Shown piece by piece: positions 9,113-16,610 of a DNA stretch of 64,000 nucleotides. Position 1 is the stretch's first letter; every line of letters starts with the position of its first letter. The stretch comes from Dehalobacter sp. DCM (lineage in GTDB: Bacteria; Bacillota; Desulfitobacteriia; Desulfitobacteriales; Syntrophobotulaceae). The stretch lies in the NCBI RefSeq assembly GCF_024972775.1, contig NZ_CP092282.1, forward strand, positions 3,527,001-3,591,000, in the 5' to 3' direction. The notes beneath the pieces are model-generated. The model was given only the letters and a program-made list of their open reading frames with translations, searched no databases and was not told the DNA's origin. The position numbers were made by a program, and so were the translations under genes.

Positions 9113-9302
9113 TTATTTCAAGAGCTTTCCCCACTCTGCCGGTTTAAACCCAACTAGCACCATATCGCCGCTGACAAAAATCGGACGCTTTACAAGCATA
9201 CCGTCGCTGGCCAACAATGCGTACTGCTCGGCTTCACCTAAGCTGGGAATCCTCTCAGCTAACCGGTTGGAACGATATGCCTGCCCGCTGGTATTACTTC
9301 AT
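9113..9302 (-). pseudogene. arsC/spx-family gene with its middle deleted
   Basis: A strong ribosome binding site (AAAAAAGGAG) leads to ATG-AAG and then, out of frame, to the C-terminal half of an ArsC/Spx-family protein. Recognisable landmarks are N-T-S-G-Q-A-Y-R, L-L-A-S-D-G-M-L-V-K-R-P and V-L-V-G-F-K, ending in a stop at 9113. The thioredoxin-like N-terminal half with its cysteine is missing. The simplest reading is an internal deletion of roughly 50 codons joining the start to the C-terminal half with a frameshift. It lies just upstream of the ABC exporter promoter and is not functional as it stands. Confidence 0.75.
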
Positions 9303-9460
9303 TCCGTTCACTCCTTTTTTAGTAACCCTGTAAAATTCCATGGTATAATTACCTTAATATCCTGCTCGATTACCTAATTATATCACATCGGCGTAACATC
9401 CTTTAGATAAACGCTGTGTCTAAAAATAGCTTATTTGATATGATGCGGAGGTACTGAACA

Positions 9461-10288
9461 ATGATTGAAATTCCGGAAAGTACGACCATTGCCAGACAGT
9501 TGAATGACACGGTGCGCGGCAGAACGATCCGCAGCGTCACCGCGAACGCCTCTCCTCATAAGTTTGCGTTTTATCACGGTGACCCGGTAGATTACAGCAC
9601 ATTACTAGGCCATCAGGTCATTGGGGACAGCTTCGGTATCGGAGCGATGATTGAAATCACCGCCGGCGAGCGGCGTATTGTCCTCGGCGACGGGGCTAAC
9701 CTGCGTTATTATACTGACCAGAATCAGGTGCCGCCGAAACACCAGCTCCTAGTCGACCTGGACGACGGAAGTGCCCTTGTCTGCTCGGTTCAGATGTACG
9801 GAGCAATTCTTGTGTTTATGGACGGCGATTATGATAATAAATACTATCGGGTTGCCCACGAAAAACCGCTGCCCCTTACGGACACCTTCGACAGCGCTTA
9901 CTTTTATGCGCTACGAACCACCGGTACGGATAAGCTGTCCGTCAAAGCCTTTCTCGCTACAGAGCAGCGCATCCCCGGCCTCGGGAACGGCGTACTGCAG
10001 GATATTTTGTTTTATGCCGGCATCCATCCCAAGCGTAAAATAGGTACACTGTCCGAGGAAGAGTATGCGAGGTTGTTCCAAGCCGTCAAAGAAACCCTTA
10101 GTGAAATGACCCGACTGGGAGGCCGCGACACCGAAAAGGATCTGTTTGGCAACGCCGGCGGATACACAACTATTCTCAGTAAAAACACGGTCGGCAAGCC
10201 CTGCCCTGTTTGCGGCAGTGAAATAAAAAAAGCCGCCTACATGGGCGGCGCGATCTACTGGTGTTCCGTGTGTCAATTGATTACATAA
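9461..10288 (+). CDS. Fpg/Nei-family DNA glycosylase homologue lacking canonical active-site residues
   Basis: 275 residues with the overall Fpg/Nei plan: N-terminal beta domain, a helix-two-turn-helix region around Q-R-I-P-G-L-G-N-G-V-L-Q-D-I-L (about residues 165-190), and a C-terminal zinc finger C-P-V-C ... C-S-V-C. Known enzymes start M-P-E-L-P-E, where Pro2 forms the Schiff base and Glu3 assists. Here the protein begins M-I-E-I-P-E, so residue 2 is Ile. The R-R-G-K-Y segment carrying the catalytic lysine is not recognisable either. It may bind DNA without glycosylase/lyase activity or use another nucleophile. GGAGG precedes the ATG by about ten bases. Confidence 0.85.
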   Translation: MIEIPESTTIARQLNDTVRGRTIRSVTANASPHKFAFYHGDPVDYSTLLGHQVIGDSFGIGAMIEITAGERRIVLGDGANLRYYTDQNQVPPKHQLLVDLDDGSALVCSVQMYGAILVFMDGDYDNKYYRVAHEKPLPLTDTFDSAYFYALRTTGTDKLSVKAFLATEQRIPGLGNGVLQDILFYAGIHPKRKIGTLSEEEYARLFQAVKETLSEMTRLGGRDTEKDLFGNAGGYTTILSKNTVGKPCPVCGSEIKKAAYMGGAIYWCSVCQLIT

Positions 10289-10329
10289 ACATAGCTGGTA
10301 AATAAGAGAAATCAATGTTTTTGCGAACC

Positions 10330-10366
10330 AAAACTGCCCAGGCCGGAGAAGGCTTAAGGCAGTTTT
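10330..10366. terminator. bidirectional rho-independent terminator
   Basis: AAAACTGCC pairs with GGCAGTTTT between the convergent glycosylase-like gene and the Phd-Uma2 gene. A-runs and T-runs on both sides allow termination in both directions. Confidence 0.75.
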
Positions 10367-11107
10367 TTAACGTCCATCGATAGTGAATAGTTCAGCCAAA
10401 GGTATCTGTAAGTCGGGAAATACAGCCGATTGAATCGTATCGTCCAGCTGGTGGCTTACAGGGTAATTGATTTCTCTATCGTTGGAAAAAGCGTATTGAA
10501 GAATGCTTTTGTTTTCCAGATTGACAATCCAATATTCCAAAACTCCGCTTTTCATATAGAGATTCAATTTGGCCACCAGATCTTTGCTCCGGGTGGACGG
10601 CGACAAGACTTCAACCACCAGGGTCGGTATACCCTCATACTTGTTCTTGTCATTCACCTTGTCTTCATCGCAGATGACGACGACATCCGGCTGAACAACA
10701 TTCGGATCTTCCTCGAACTTAGTGGCATAACCAAAAAGTCGGATATCCAACGGCGCAGTTAAGGACCGGCAAGGTTTCCCCTTAAAACAGTTATAAAACT
10801 GACCTGATATTTCGTTGACAACCACCTGATGCGTAAAGGAGGGTGAAGCCAACAGATAAATCTCACCGTCGATCAGTTCATAGCGTTGGTCAGAGGATTC
10901 CACCAGCTCCATATATTCTTCATAGCTAACTTTTTTGGTCGGGTGATACTTCTTTGCTTCTTCATGGACCAGATAATAGTCCGGTTCGGTATAGCGAATA
11001 AGCTTGGCCACACTCTTGCCGTTTTTGGTAATAATAATATCTTCCTTCTCCACCAGCGCAAGATATTTACCAAAGGCATTTTGCATATCCGTGGTGTTAA
11101 TGCGCAT
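10367..11107 (-). CDS. Phd/YefM-like antitoxin domain fused to a Uma2 (DUF820) nuclease-fold domain
   Basis: 246 residues in two parts. Residues 1-40 (M-R-I-N-T-T-D-M-Q-N-A-F-G-K-Y ... I-I-I-T-K-N-G-K-S-V-A-K-L) match the DNA-binding N-terminus of Phd/YefM antitoxins. Residues about 60-240 match Uma2 proteins, a PD-(D/E)xK-like fold, with Q-P-D-V-V-V-I-C and V-E-V-L-S-P-S-T carrying the expected acidic metal ligands. The fusion puts an operator-binding domain on a putative nuclease in one chain. A 12-bp perfect inverted repeat covers the -35 region of its promoter, which suggests autoregulation. No separate toxin or antitoxin lies next to it. Activity and target are unknown. Confidence 0.85.
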   Translation of the reverse strand: MRINTTDMQNAFGKYLALVEKEDIIITKNGKSVAKLIRYTEPDYYLVHEEAKKYHPTKKVSYEEYMELVESSDQRYELIDGEIYLLASPSFTHQVVVNEISGQFYNCFKGKPCRSLTAPLDIRLFGYATKFEEDPNVVQPDVVVICDEDKVNDKNKYEGIPTLVVEVLSPSTRSKDLVAKLNLYMKSGVLEYWIVNLENKSILQYAFSNDREINYPVSHQLDDTIQSAVFPDLQIPLAELFTIDGR

Positions 11108-11143
11108 TCCATCACCTTCGTTCCAGAGTCTTAACTAGATATT

Positions 11144-11188
11144 ATTATAACAAATATTAGCTATAATAACAATTAAATTATAGCTAAT
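11144..11188 (-). promoter_or_regulatory. promoter with 12-bp palindromic operator of the Phd-Uma2 gene
   Basis: The minus strand has TTGTTA and TATAAT separated by 17 bases (11144-11172). A perfect inverted repeat, ATTAGCTATAAT / ATTATAGCTAAT with a 9-base spacer, occupies 11156-11188 and overlaps the -35 hexamer and spacer. This is where a Phd/YefM-type repressor would be expected to bind. The arginine deiminase-like gene starts on the other side about 110 bases away. Confidence 0.75.
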
Positions 11189-11298
11189 ACATTACCCTTC
11201 GATGTCTATTCGATTTCAATTCATTCTTCGTAACATACCCCTCCAGGAAACTGTAAATACTACCTGTTATTACGATTGCAGTGAAGGGGTTAGATTCT

Positions 11299-12225
11299 AT
11301 GATTAAGAATCTCGGATTATTTGGTACAGAAAAATTAGCTCGTTTACGCAAAGTGATTCTCCATACGTCTGAGCGGTCTTTGACGATGGTTAATCCGGAA
11401 AATTTTCAGCAATATCTATTTAATTCTGTCCCTGATATTCCTCAATTTCTGTCGGAACATCAACGTTATGCCGACCTGCTGCGCGCTCACGGAGTCGAAG
11501 TGCTGCAACTCCAGGATTATGTCCGGAAAAATAGTGAACTGATTAATTCGTTACCCAATTTGCCTTATCTTAACGACACGTGTTTGATTACGAGCCATGG
11601 AGCAATTCTCTCCAAGATGTGTCCCGGCAGTCGGGCAGGAGAAGAAACGGTTGTCGGAGAAGCACTGGAGAATCTCGGTATTCCCCTCTATCATGCCTTT
11701 ACAGGCAGCGATCAATTTGAAGGATGTCTGGCGGTTTCACCTGAAATTCTGTTCATAGCCGATACGGAAAGGCATGACAGAAAGACGATTGAGGGATTTT
11801 TCAGTCAAGCTCTCCGACTTTTCCCGCAAATCATTTATGCGGAAATCCCCCAGGAAAGACGGTACATGCACCCAGATATGATTTTCGGCAGAATCAGTGA
11901 AAGTCTGGCTTTGGCCTATTTGCCTGCTTTTTTAAAGACGTATCTGATTACTGAAAAGCAGCGCATCGAAATTAATCTGAAAGAAATCCTGGCCCGCCGG
12001 GGAATGGAGATAATAGAAATATCTGACCAGGAACAGCAGTTATGGGGCTGCAGTTTTGTTTCGCTTGAGGAAAATATATTCATTCATTATGATATTGCCT
12101 TGAATCTTAGAACCCAAAACGAGTTAAGCCGCAGAGGCGTTGAAATAATCCCCTTCCATCCTGAAGCCTTATTAGCTGGGGGCGGAAGTCTACGCTGCCT
12201 GACCCTGCGCGTCTGGCGGGGATAA
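11299..12225 (+). CDS. arginine deiminase-family (guanidino-group modifying) enzyme
   Basis: About 308 residues, shorter than classical ArcA (about 410). Active-site landmarks of the superfamily are present: N-D-T near residue 95 for the substrate-binding Asp, M-H-P-D-M-I-F for the His/Asp pair, and a C-terminal G-G-G-S-L-R-C-L-T with the nucleophilic Cys. It may hydrolyse arginine to citrulline or act on a related guanidino compound; no arcB or arcC genes are adjacent. I choose the ATG at 11299 because GAAGGGG lies about ten bases upstream; an in-frame GTG at 11281 lacks a ribosome binding site. Single gene. Confidence 0.8.
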   Translation: MIKNLGLFGTEKLARLRKVILHTSERSLTMVNPENFQQYLFNSVPDIPQFLSEHQRYADLLRAHGVEVLQLQDYVRKNSELINSLPNLPYLNDTCLITSHGAILSKMCPGSRAGEETVVGEALENLGIPLYHAFTGSDQFEGCLAVSPEILFIADTERHDRKTIEGFFSQALRLFPQIIYAEIPQERRYMHPDMIFGRISESLALAYLPAFLKTYLITEKQRIEINLKEILARRGMEIIEISDQEQQLWGCSFVSLEENIFIHYDIALNLRTQNELSRRGVEIIPFHPEALLAGGGSLRCLTLRVWRG

Positions 12226-12281
12226 TCAACCCGAACAATTGCTATTCATCATGCGACATTGATCAACTATTGGCTAATAAA

Positions 12282-13472
12282 TTAGCTCTCCCATTCCCCC
12301 TGCACAATGGCATCCTTATGGTCCACGTTGAAATCGGGCTTGTCGAAGTAATTGAGTACCGTTCCAAAGGTTGCATCGACATCAATCCATCTGTCTTCTT
12401 CCGGCATGTACACCTGATTCCAGGCATGGTCTCCCCATGCAGAACCGCTGTACCCGAGGCCGGTCACCAAACGGACCTTTAACCCCACTGCCCGGCACAT
12501 AGCGATATAAAGACTGGCGTAATCGAAACAGACGCCGCTGCGGGTGTCGAAGGCGATGATCGCGCCGGAATCTATACCGCTGGCAGCTTGACTGACCTGA
12601 ACGGCTTTCTCATCATCATAGGTTATGTTCTTGGTAATCCAGCGATAGATGAAATACGCTTGCTGCCGGCTGTTCTGTTCACTGCCCACCACTTGCCGCG
12701 CGGTGGCATCGATGTTTTGGTTTGATTTAACCGCCTCATCCAGCGTTGCACCATTAAAATAAGTGATAACCCGGACTTTGGCAGAATCCGCTACCGTATT
12801 TTCTTGCGTATTTCCTTGCAGATTTCGTCCTGTATTTTGCTTGAAATAGTCATTGACCAACACCGGTATCTTCTGGGCCAGATTGGAATTCAGAACGGGT
12901 GAGACTGCATGTTTATAGATCAGCTGATACCCATAGGACTTGGCCATCATCTGGGTTAATGTCTGGGATGGGAAATAATAGCTAGAGAAATGCAACAGCA
13001 AGGCGGAAACGAAAACAAGCATTGCCGCCCTGGGTATTTGCGCTAAAGCTCCGATGATTCTTCCAAACCAGCTGCCAACAAGCGTGATTACCTTATTCAG
13101 GCCATTGGCCAGAACCCCTAAGACAACGGTATCGATGGGATGGGTAATAAGCCGGAGCAGGCCATGGAGAAGCAAAAGGATCAGCGGCACAAAAACGAGG
13201 TAGACCACGATGTCCTGCCCCGCGACTAAGCTCTTGATATTCTCGGGAATCCAAGCATAGATCGTTGCAAATGGTCCGGCATCATGCTGAAAGAAGATCC
13301 CCCTGGTCAGATAAATTGCCAGGTAGAGTGCCACGATTAATTCAACCCCGGAGAGCAACGAACGCAAGGAAGAATGTATTTTTTCACGGGAAAGTGTGAT
13401 AAAAAAACCCATGATGACAGGCAGCGCAAATAACGCAGTCAATATGACGGTTAGGAAATCTCCTTTTAGCAT
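12282..13472 (-). CDS. membrane-anchored transglutaminase-like protein with CvpA-like N-terminus
   Basis: About 396 residues. The first 170 hold four to five hydrophobic segments resembling the CvpA membrane domain. After an extracytoplasmic linker comes a transglutaminase-like core (about residues 270-385). The Cys is in S-G-V-C-F-D-Y-A, the His in G-D-H-A-W-N-Q-V and the Asp in R-W-I-D-V-D-A, giving a complete Cys-His-Asp triad. A thiol protease or peptidoglycan/peptide-modifying role outside the membrane is likely. The ATG at 13472 has GAGGT at suitable spacing; a GTG at 13487 is the alternative. The 3' end is 57 bases from the convergent arginine deiminase-like gene. Confidence 0.85.
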   Translation of the reverse strand: MLKGDFLTVILTALFALPVIMGFFITLSREKIHSSLRSLLSGVELIVALYLAIYLTRGIFFQHDAGPFATIYAWIPENIKSLVAGQDIVVYLVFVPLILLLLHGLLRLITHPIDTVVLGVLANGLNKVITLVGSWFGRIIGALAQIPRAAMLVFVSALLLHFSSYYFPSQTLTQMMAKSYGYQLIYKHAVSPVLNSNLAQKIPVLVNDYFKQNTGRNLQGNTQENTVADSAKVRVITYFNGATLDEAVKSNQNIDATARQVVGSEQNSRQQAYFIYRWITKNITYDDEKAVQVSQAASGIDSGAIIAFDTRSGVCFDYASLYIAMCRAVGLKVRLVTGLGYSGSAWGDHAWNQVYMPEEDRWIDVDATFGTVLNYFDKPDFNVDHKDAIVQGEWES

Positions 13473-13511
13473 CAGCGTGTACCTCACGATACGTCGATAA
13501 AAATTTCTTAT

Positions 13512-14612
13512 TTATATAATTTTGCCAGAATGGTGGGTTTTGAAAACAATGATCTTATCCAGCAGCCGATCCATTTTTACTGTTTCTCGCTTGAGATAAC
13601 TGAATGGAATACCAAAACTCATGATATTCCTGTTCTTTCTTAAGTATGAATAAATAATTTGCGCCTGATCAATCTCATCGGATGACATCATATGTTGATT
13701 ATTTCTTTCCGGCACGAACATATCCAGGATGATTTGCCTGATCGCTTCTTTTAATTCATGACACTCGCCAGTTAGGCTGATGACTTTACGAAAGAGCAGT
13801 AAATTTCCTTTAAAAATGAATAATTTTGCGCATTCATTATTCATAAGCTCCACTGCAACCGTATTTCGGTTTTTACCAGAAGATAATACCAATCGTTGCT
13901 TTCCTATCACATGGTTGAGTCCTGAAGCATATTCCAAGTATTTCGCAGCGAGTTCATAGTCTAACTCTTTCAGGACAGAATGCATCCTATTGGAAAGTTC
14001 CCGGACGTGTGACCTATCCTTCCCGTTCAACAAATCCTGGATTTTCTGAATATGAGCACCATACACTTCTGGTTTTACTTTCCCTGTGCACACCCCTAGA
14101 CAAGTGCCAATCTGCATAAACAAACAGCCATTCGTCCGCTTTTGCAGCTTTTGGCCGGCGCATTTGCGTATAGGAAAAAAATCATTCAGGTATTCCACGG
14201 TGGTCTCTACCCGATGCCGACTCGTAAAAGGACCAAAGTATAACGCATGATCATCGCACTTTTCATTTACGATCGTAACCTTCGGAAACATTTCAGAAGG
14301 GATTTTAAGATATAAATAACTGCCCGAATTCTTCATCAGCTTATTGTATTTAGGTTTTATTTCTTTAATGAGCCGGCACTCTTCGAGAAATGCATCCAAT
14401 TCTGTATCAGTGACGCTATAATCAAACGAATGAATATTCCGGATCATTTCCACCACTTTTGGCGCCCGGTTCTTTTGATTCGTAAAGTATTGTGACACCC
14501 TGTTTCTAAGGTTTTTTGCTTTACCGATATAAATAATATTGCCCAGCGAATCCTTCATCCGATATACGCCTGGATTTTGAGGAACCTCTTTCAGTAATTG
14601 TTTTATGTTCAT
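13512..14612 (-). CDS. UvrC-like GIY-YIG nuclease lacking the C-terminal endonuclease half
   Basis: 366 residues. The N-terminal GIY-YIG domain is intact (P-G-V-Y-R-M ... I-I-Y-I-G-K-A-K-N-L-R-N-R), followed by the UvrC cysteine region (C-A-G, C-L-F, C-L-G-V-C) and a UVR-like segment that could contact UvrB. Full UvrC has about 600 residues with an RNase H-like 5' nuclease and helix-hairpin-helix domains; both are absent. The protein therefore resembles E. coli Cho in principle: a one-sided 3' incision nuclease. The stop is clean and no remnant of the missing half follows, so this may be a real short family rather than a truncation. It lies 24 bases before the transglutaminase gene on the same strand. 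Confidence 0.87.
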   Translation of the reverse strand: MNIKQLLKEVPQNPGVYRMKDSLGNIIYIGKAKNLRNRVSQYFTNQKNRAPKVVEMIRNIHSFDYSVTDTELDAFLEECRLIKEIKPKYNKLMKNSGSYLYLKIPSEMFPKVTIVNEKCDDHALYFGPFTSRHRVETTVEYLNDFFPIRKCAGQKLQKRTNGCLFMQIGTCLGVCTGKVKPEVYGAHIQKIQDLLNGKDRSHVRELSNRMHSVLKELDYELAAKYLEYASGLNHVIGKQRLVLSSGKNRNTVAVELMNNECAKLFIFKGNLLLFRKVISLTGECHELKEAIRQIILDMFVPERNNQHMMSSDEIDQAQIIYSYLRKNRNIMSFGIPFSYLKRETVKMDRLLDKIIVFKTHHSGKII

Positions 14613-14690
14613 ATATTACTCCATAAAAAAACTGTTACAGACAAATTAATGCAGGAATTGGATTAAAGAATATGATTTAGAGGTATTTCA

Positions 14691-14930
14691 ATGGATAGAT
14701 ATATTTATCCTGCTATATTTGAACATGATGACGAAGGATATACAATTACATTTCCCCTTACCATTCCAAAATGGCTTAATGATCTAGGCGAAGAGAAAAA
14801 GGTTAACTTTTCTCAGCTTTTACAGAACGCCTTAAAGAAAACCTCGGAGTCTATGGCTATATTACGAAAAAACCAAATAGCAAAATATAATTTTTCGATT
14901 TATCTGCAAGGATTGAGATGTTTTTGTTAG
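14691..14930 (+). pseudogene. hicB-type antitoxin with an in-frame internal deletion
   Basis: A 79-residue frame begins with the N-terminal strands of HicB antitoxins (Y-I-Y-P-A-I-F-E-H-D-D-E-G-Y-T-I-T-F-P). It jumps directly to the C-terminal segment typical of Firmicute HicB (L-T-I-P-K-W-L-N-D-L ... V-N-F-S-Q-L-L-Q-N-A-L-K). The middle of the degraded RNase H-like fold, starting with the expected D-L-P-G-C, is missing. The last 25 residues also drift from the family. GAGG precedes the ATG. No hicA toxin is beside it, so it is an orphan, probably non-functional but possibly expressed. Confidence 0.7.
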
Positions 14931-14934
14931 AAAA

Positions 14935-14956
14935 AAGGCACCGCATATGGTGCCTT
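14935..14956 (-). terminator. rho-independent terminator after the MerR gene
   Basis: AAGGCACC-GCATAT-GGTGCCTT is a perfect 8-bp stem followed on the minus strand by a T-run. It overlaps the stop codon of the MerR-family gene and could also end the hicB remnant transcript. Confidence 0.75.
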
Positions 14957-15743
14957 AGATCGGGATAACAATTTCGGTGACATACTTTTGGGGATTGCCC
15001 TTGAAAATCATCCCGGGACCTTTATGGTAAATCTCCCGGGAAGGAATTTTGCACTCCAGCTGGTGCTCCGTGGCGTAATCAAGCAACGCCTTATAGGCCA
15101 GACTGATGGTTTCATAACTGCCCACATGGGTTGTGCTGATGGCTCTGATCCTTGGCAGCTTTTTGCAGACGATATTCGGCCCGTTTACCATGCCTTTGAC
15201 CGGTACACAAAGTTCGATATCGGCTTCTTCCTGATAATCTGCATCGTAGTAGCAGCAAAAAGGAACCCCAGCCGTTTTCCCTTTTGCCTCTTTGTATATC
15301 GTACCGATATACTTCCCAACGTCACTGTACCTGCCTTTATACCGGATCGTCGCCACCATTACGTCTTCGAATTCTTTCTGTTCAATGTGGTAGTTCATAT
15401 TCCCTGCCTCCATTTCTTTTGGTTGAAGGTAGAGGTTTATTTTTTTGATCAGTTCTTTTTCTTTTTTGATCTGGGCAGCAATCAGTTGCTGCTTCTCGGT
15501 CAGAAAATAGGACAAATCGTCCTGACTTTCATAGTTCACGAGAATGTCTTTAATTTCAGCAATCGAAAAGCTTAAATCACGCAGTAAAACGATCAGCCTG
15601 GCTTTGCTGAAGTCATGATCATCATAATAGCGATAGCCATTCTCAGCCCGGTATGACGGTTTCAGAATCTCTTCTTCGTCATAATAACGCAAGGCTTTCA
15701 CTGTTAAATGCGTGATCTTGGAAAACTCACTGATTTTATACAC
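14955..15743 (-). CDS. MerR-family regulator with GyrI-like effector domain (BmrR/BltR type)
   Basis: About 262 residues. The N-terminal MerR helix-turn-helix is clear (Y-K-I-S-E-F-S-K ... V-K-A-L-R-Y-Y-D-E), followed by a coiled-coil dimerisation helix (about 75-120) and a C-terminal GyrI-like small-molecule-binding domain (about 125-262). This is the architecture of multidrug-sensing activators. The start is the GTG at 15743, preceded by AGGAGGTGAGGTT; a longer frame to 15797 has no ribosome binding site. No transporter target gene is adjacent, so its regulon is not evident. Confidence 0.9.
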   Translation of the reverse strand: MYKISEFSKITHLTVKALRYYDEEEILKPSYRAENGYRYYDDHDFSKARLIVLLRDLSFSIAEIKDILVNYESQDDLSYFLTEKQQLIAAQIKKEKELIKKINLYLQPKEMEAGNMNYHIEQKEFEDVMVATIRYKGRYSDVGKYIGTIYKEAKGKTAGVPFCCYYDADYQEEADIELCVPVKGMVNGPNIVCKKLPRIRAISTTHVGSYETISLAYKALLDYATEHQLECKIPSREIYHKGPGMIFKGNPQKYVTEIVIPI

Positions 15744-15817
15744 AACCTCACCTCCTGCAAGCAGTATAAACCTTCCATCGCACAGGAAAGTCAACAAAAG
15801 AAATAATAATCATTCCA

Positions 15818-15967
15818 TTGCAGAACAATTTCAAAGTTACTCGATTTTACACTATTTCTGAAGAACTTGAAACCCCTGAATTATATGCTTTAGAGTTTTC
15901 CTATGATGAGTATTATAATCCAAAGTTCATTGTTCAACTAGGCTCAATTATTTTCCAATCTGCTTGA
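15818..15967 (+). pseudogene. 49-codon open frame, possible gene remnant
   Basis: An open frame from a TTG at 15818 (no ribosome binding site) to a stop at 15967 encodes a sequence of coding-like composition containing E-E-L-E-T-P-E-L-Y-A-L-E-F and Y-Y-N-P-K-F-I-V-Q-L-G-S-I. I do not recognise it. The frame is open further upstream without a good start, which suggests a 3' remnant of a lost gene. Its stop overlaps the MarR promoter. Confidence 0.3.
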
Positions 15968-15996
15968 CGCCATTTTAATTCCGGTGTAGAATTAAA
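15964..15996 (+). promoter_or_regulatory. sigma-A promoter with palindromic operator of the marR/arsA-like operon
   Basis: TTGACG and TAGAAT are separated by 17 bases (15964-15992). The inverted repeat TTTAATTC-CGGTGTA-GAATTAAA (15974-15996) covers the -10 box and ends 24 bases before the MarR start codon. MarR proteins usually bind such palindromes and repress their own promoter, so autoregulation is the natural inference. Confidence 0.75.
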
Positions 15997-16020
15997 TTAC
16001 TTCGAAGGAGGAACTAAATT

Positions 16021-16512
16021 GTGGATCCAGAAAAACAATTACTTGAAGATACCATTTTTCAGTTCATCGACCGGATCAAACCGCTGATCTCCAATGAGTT
16101 ATGGGCGAATGTTCTGATGAATGCCACAAAAAATGAATTACTCGTCCTCCTGCTCGTATACCGCCAAGAGGAGGCCACCATGTCGCAGGTTGCGCAGTAC
16201 CTGCGTGTCCCACTTAACACGGCCACGGGCATAATCTCCCGTATGGAGAAGGAAAAACTGCTCAGCCGCGAGCGGAATGATATTGACAAGCGGGTCGTGA
16301 CCATTCGTCTCAGTGAATCCGGCCGGACTCAAATCCGTCAGATTATTAACACTTTCATGGACTACGGCCAAAAACTTCTTGCGGATCTGACTCCTGAGGA
16401 AACCGTCCTGATCTTCACGCTCATCGAGAAAGTCATCTCTATGCTGCAAAAGGAGCAGTTCCAAGCGAATAGCAGCAAGGAGCTTAAGGTAAGAAAAATT
16501 ATTATTGAATAA
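16021..16512 (+). CDS. MarR-family transcriptional regulator
   Basis: 163 residues with the winged-helix core of MarR proteins: recognition region M-S-Q-V-A-Q-Y-L-R-V-P-L-N-T-A-T-G-I-I-S-R-M-E and wing residues R-N-D-I-D-K-R-V-V-T-I-R-L. GTG start with AAGGAGG upstream. It is followed after 98 bases by the two ArsA-like ATPase genes, the presumed targets, and preceded by a palindrome over its own -10 box. The inducing ligand is unknown. Confidence 0.9.
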   Translation: MDPEKQLLEDTIFQFIDRIKPLISNELWANVLMNATKNELLVLLLVYRQEEATMSQVAQYLRVPLNTATGIISRMEKEKLLSRERNDIDKRVVTIRLSESGRTQIRQIINTFMDYGQKLLADLTPEETVLIFTLIEKVISMLQKEQFQANSSKELKVRKIIIE

Positions 16513-16610
16513 AATTTCTCTCAGGCTGCCGAACCGGCAGTCTCCTTAAGGAAGAAATACTTCCGCTTCGGAACTATTCGATTACCGAATTTTAGAAAGG
16601 AGTTTTGGAG

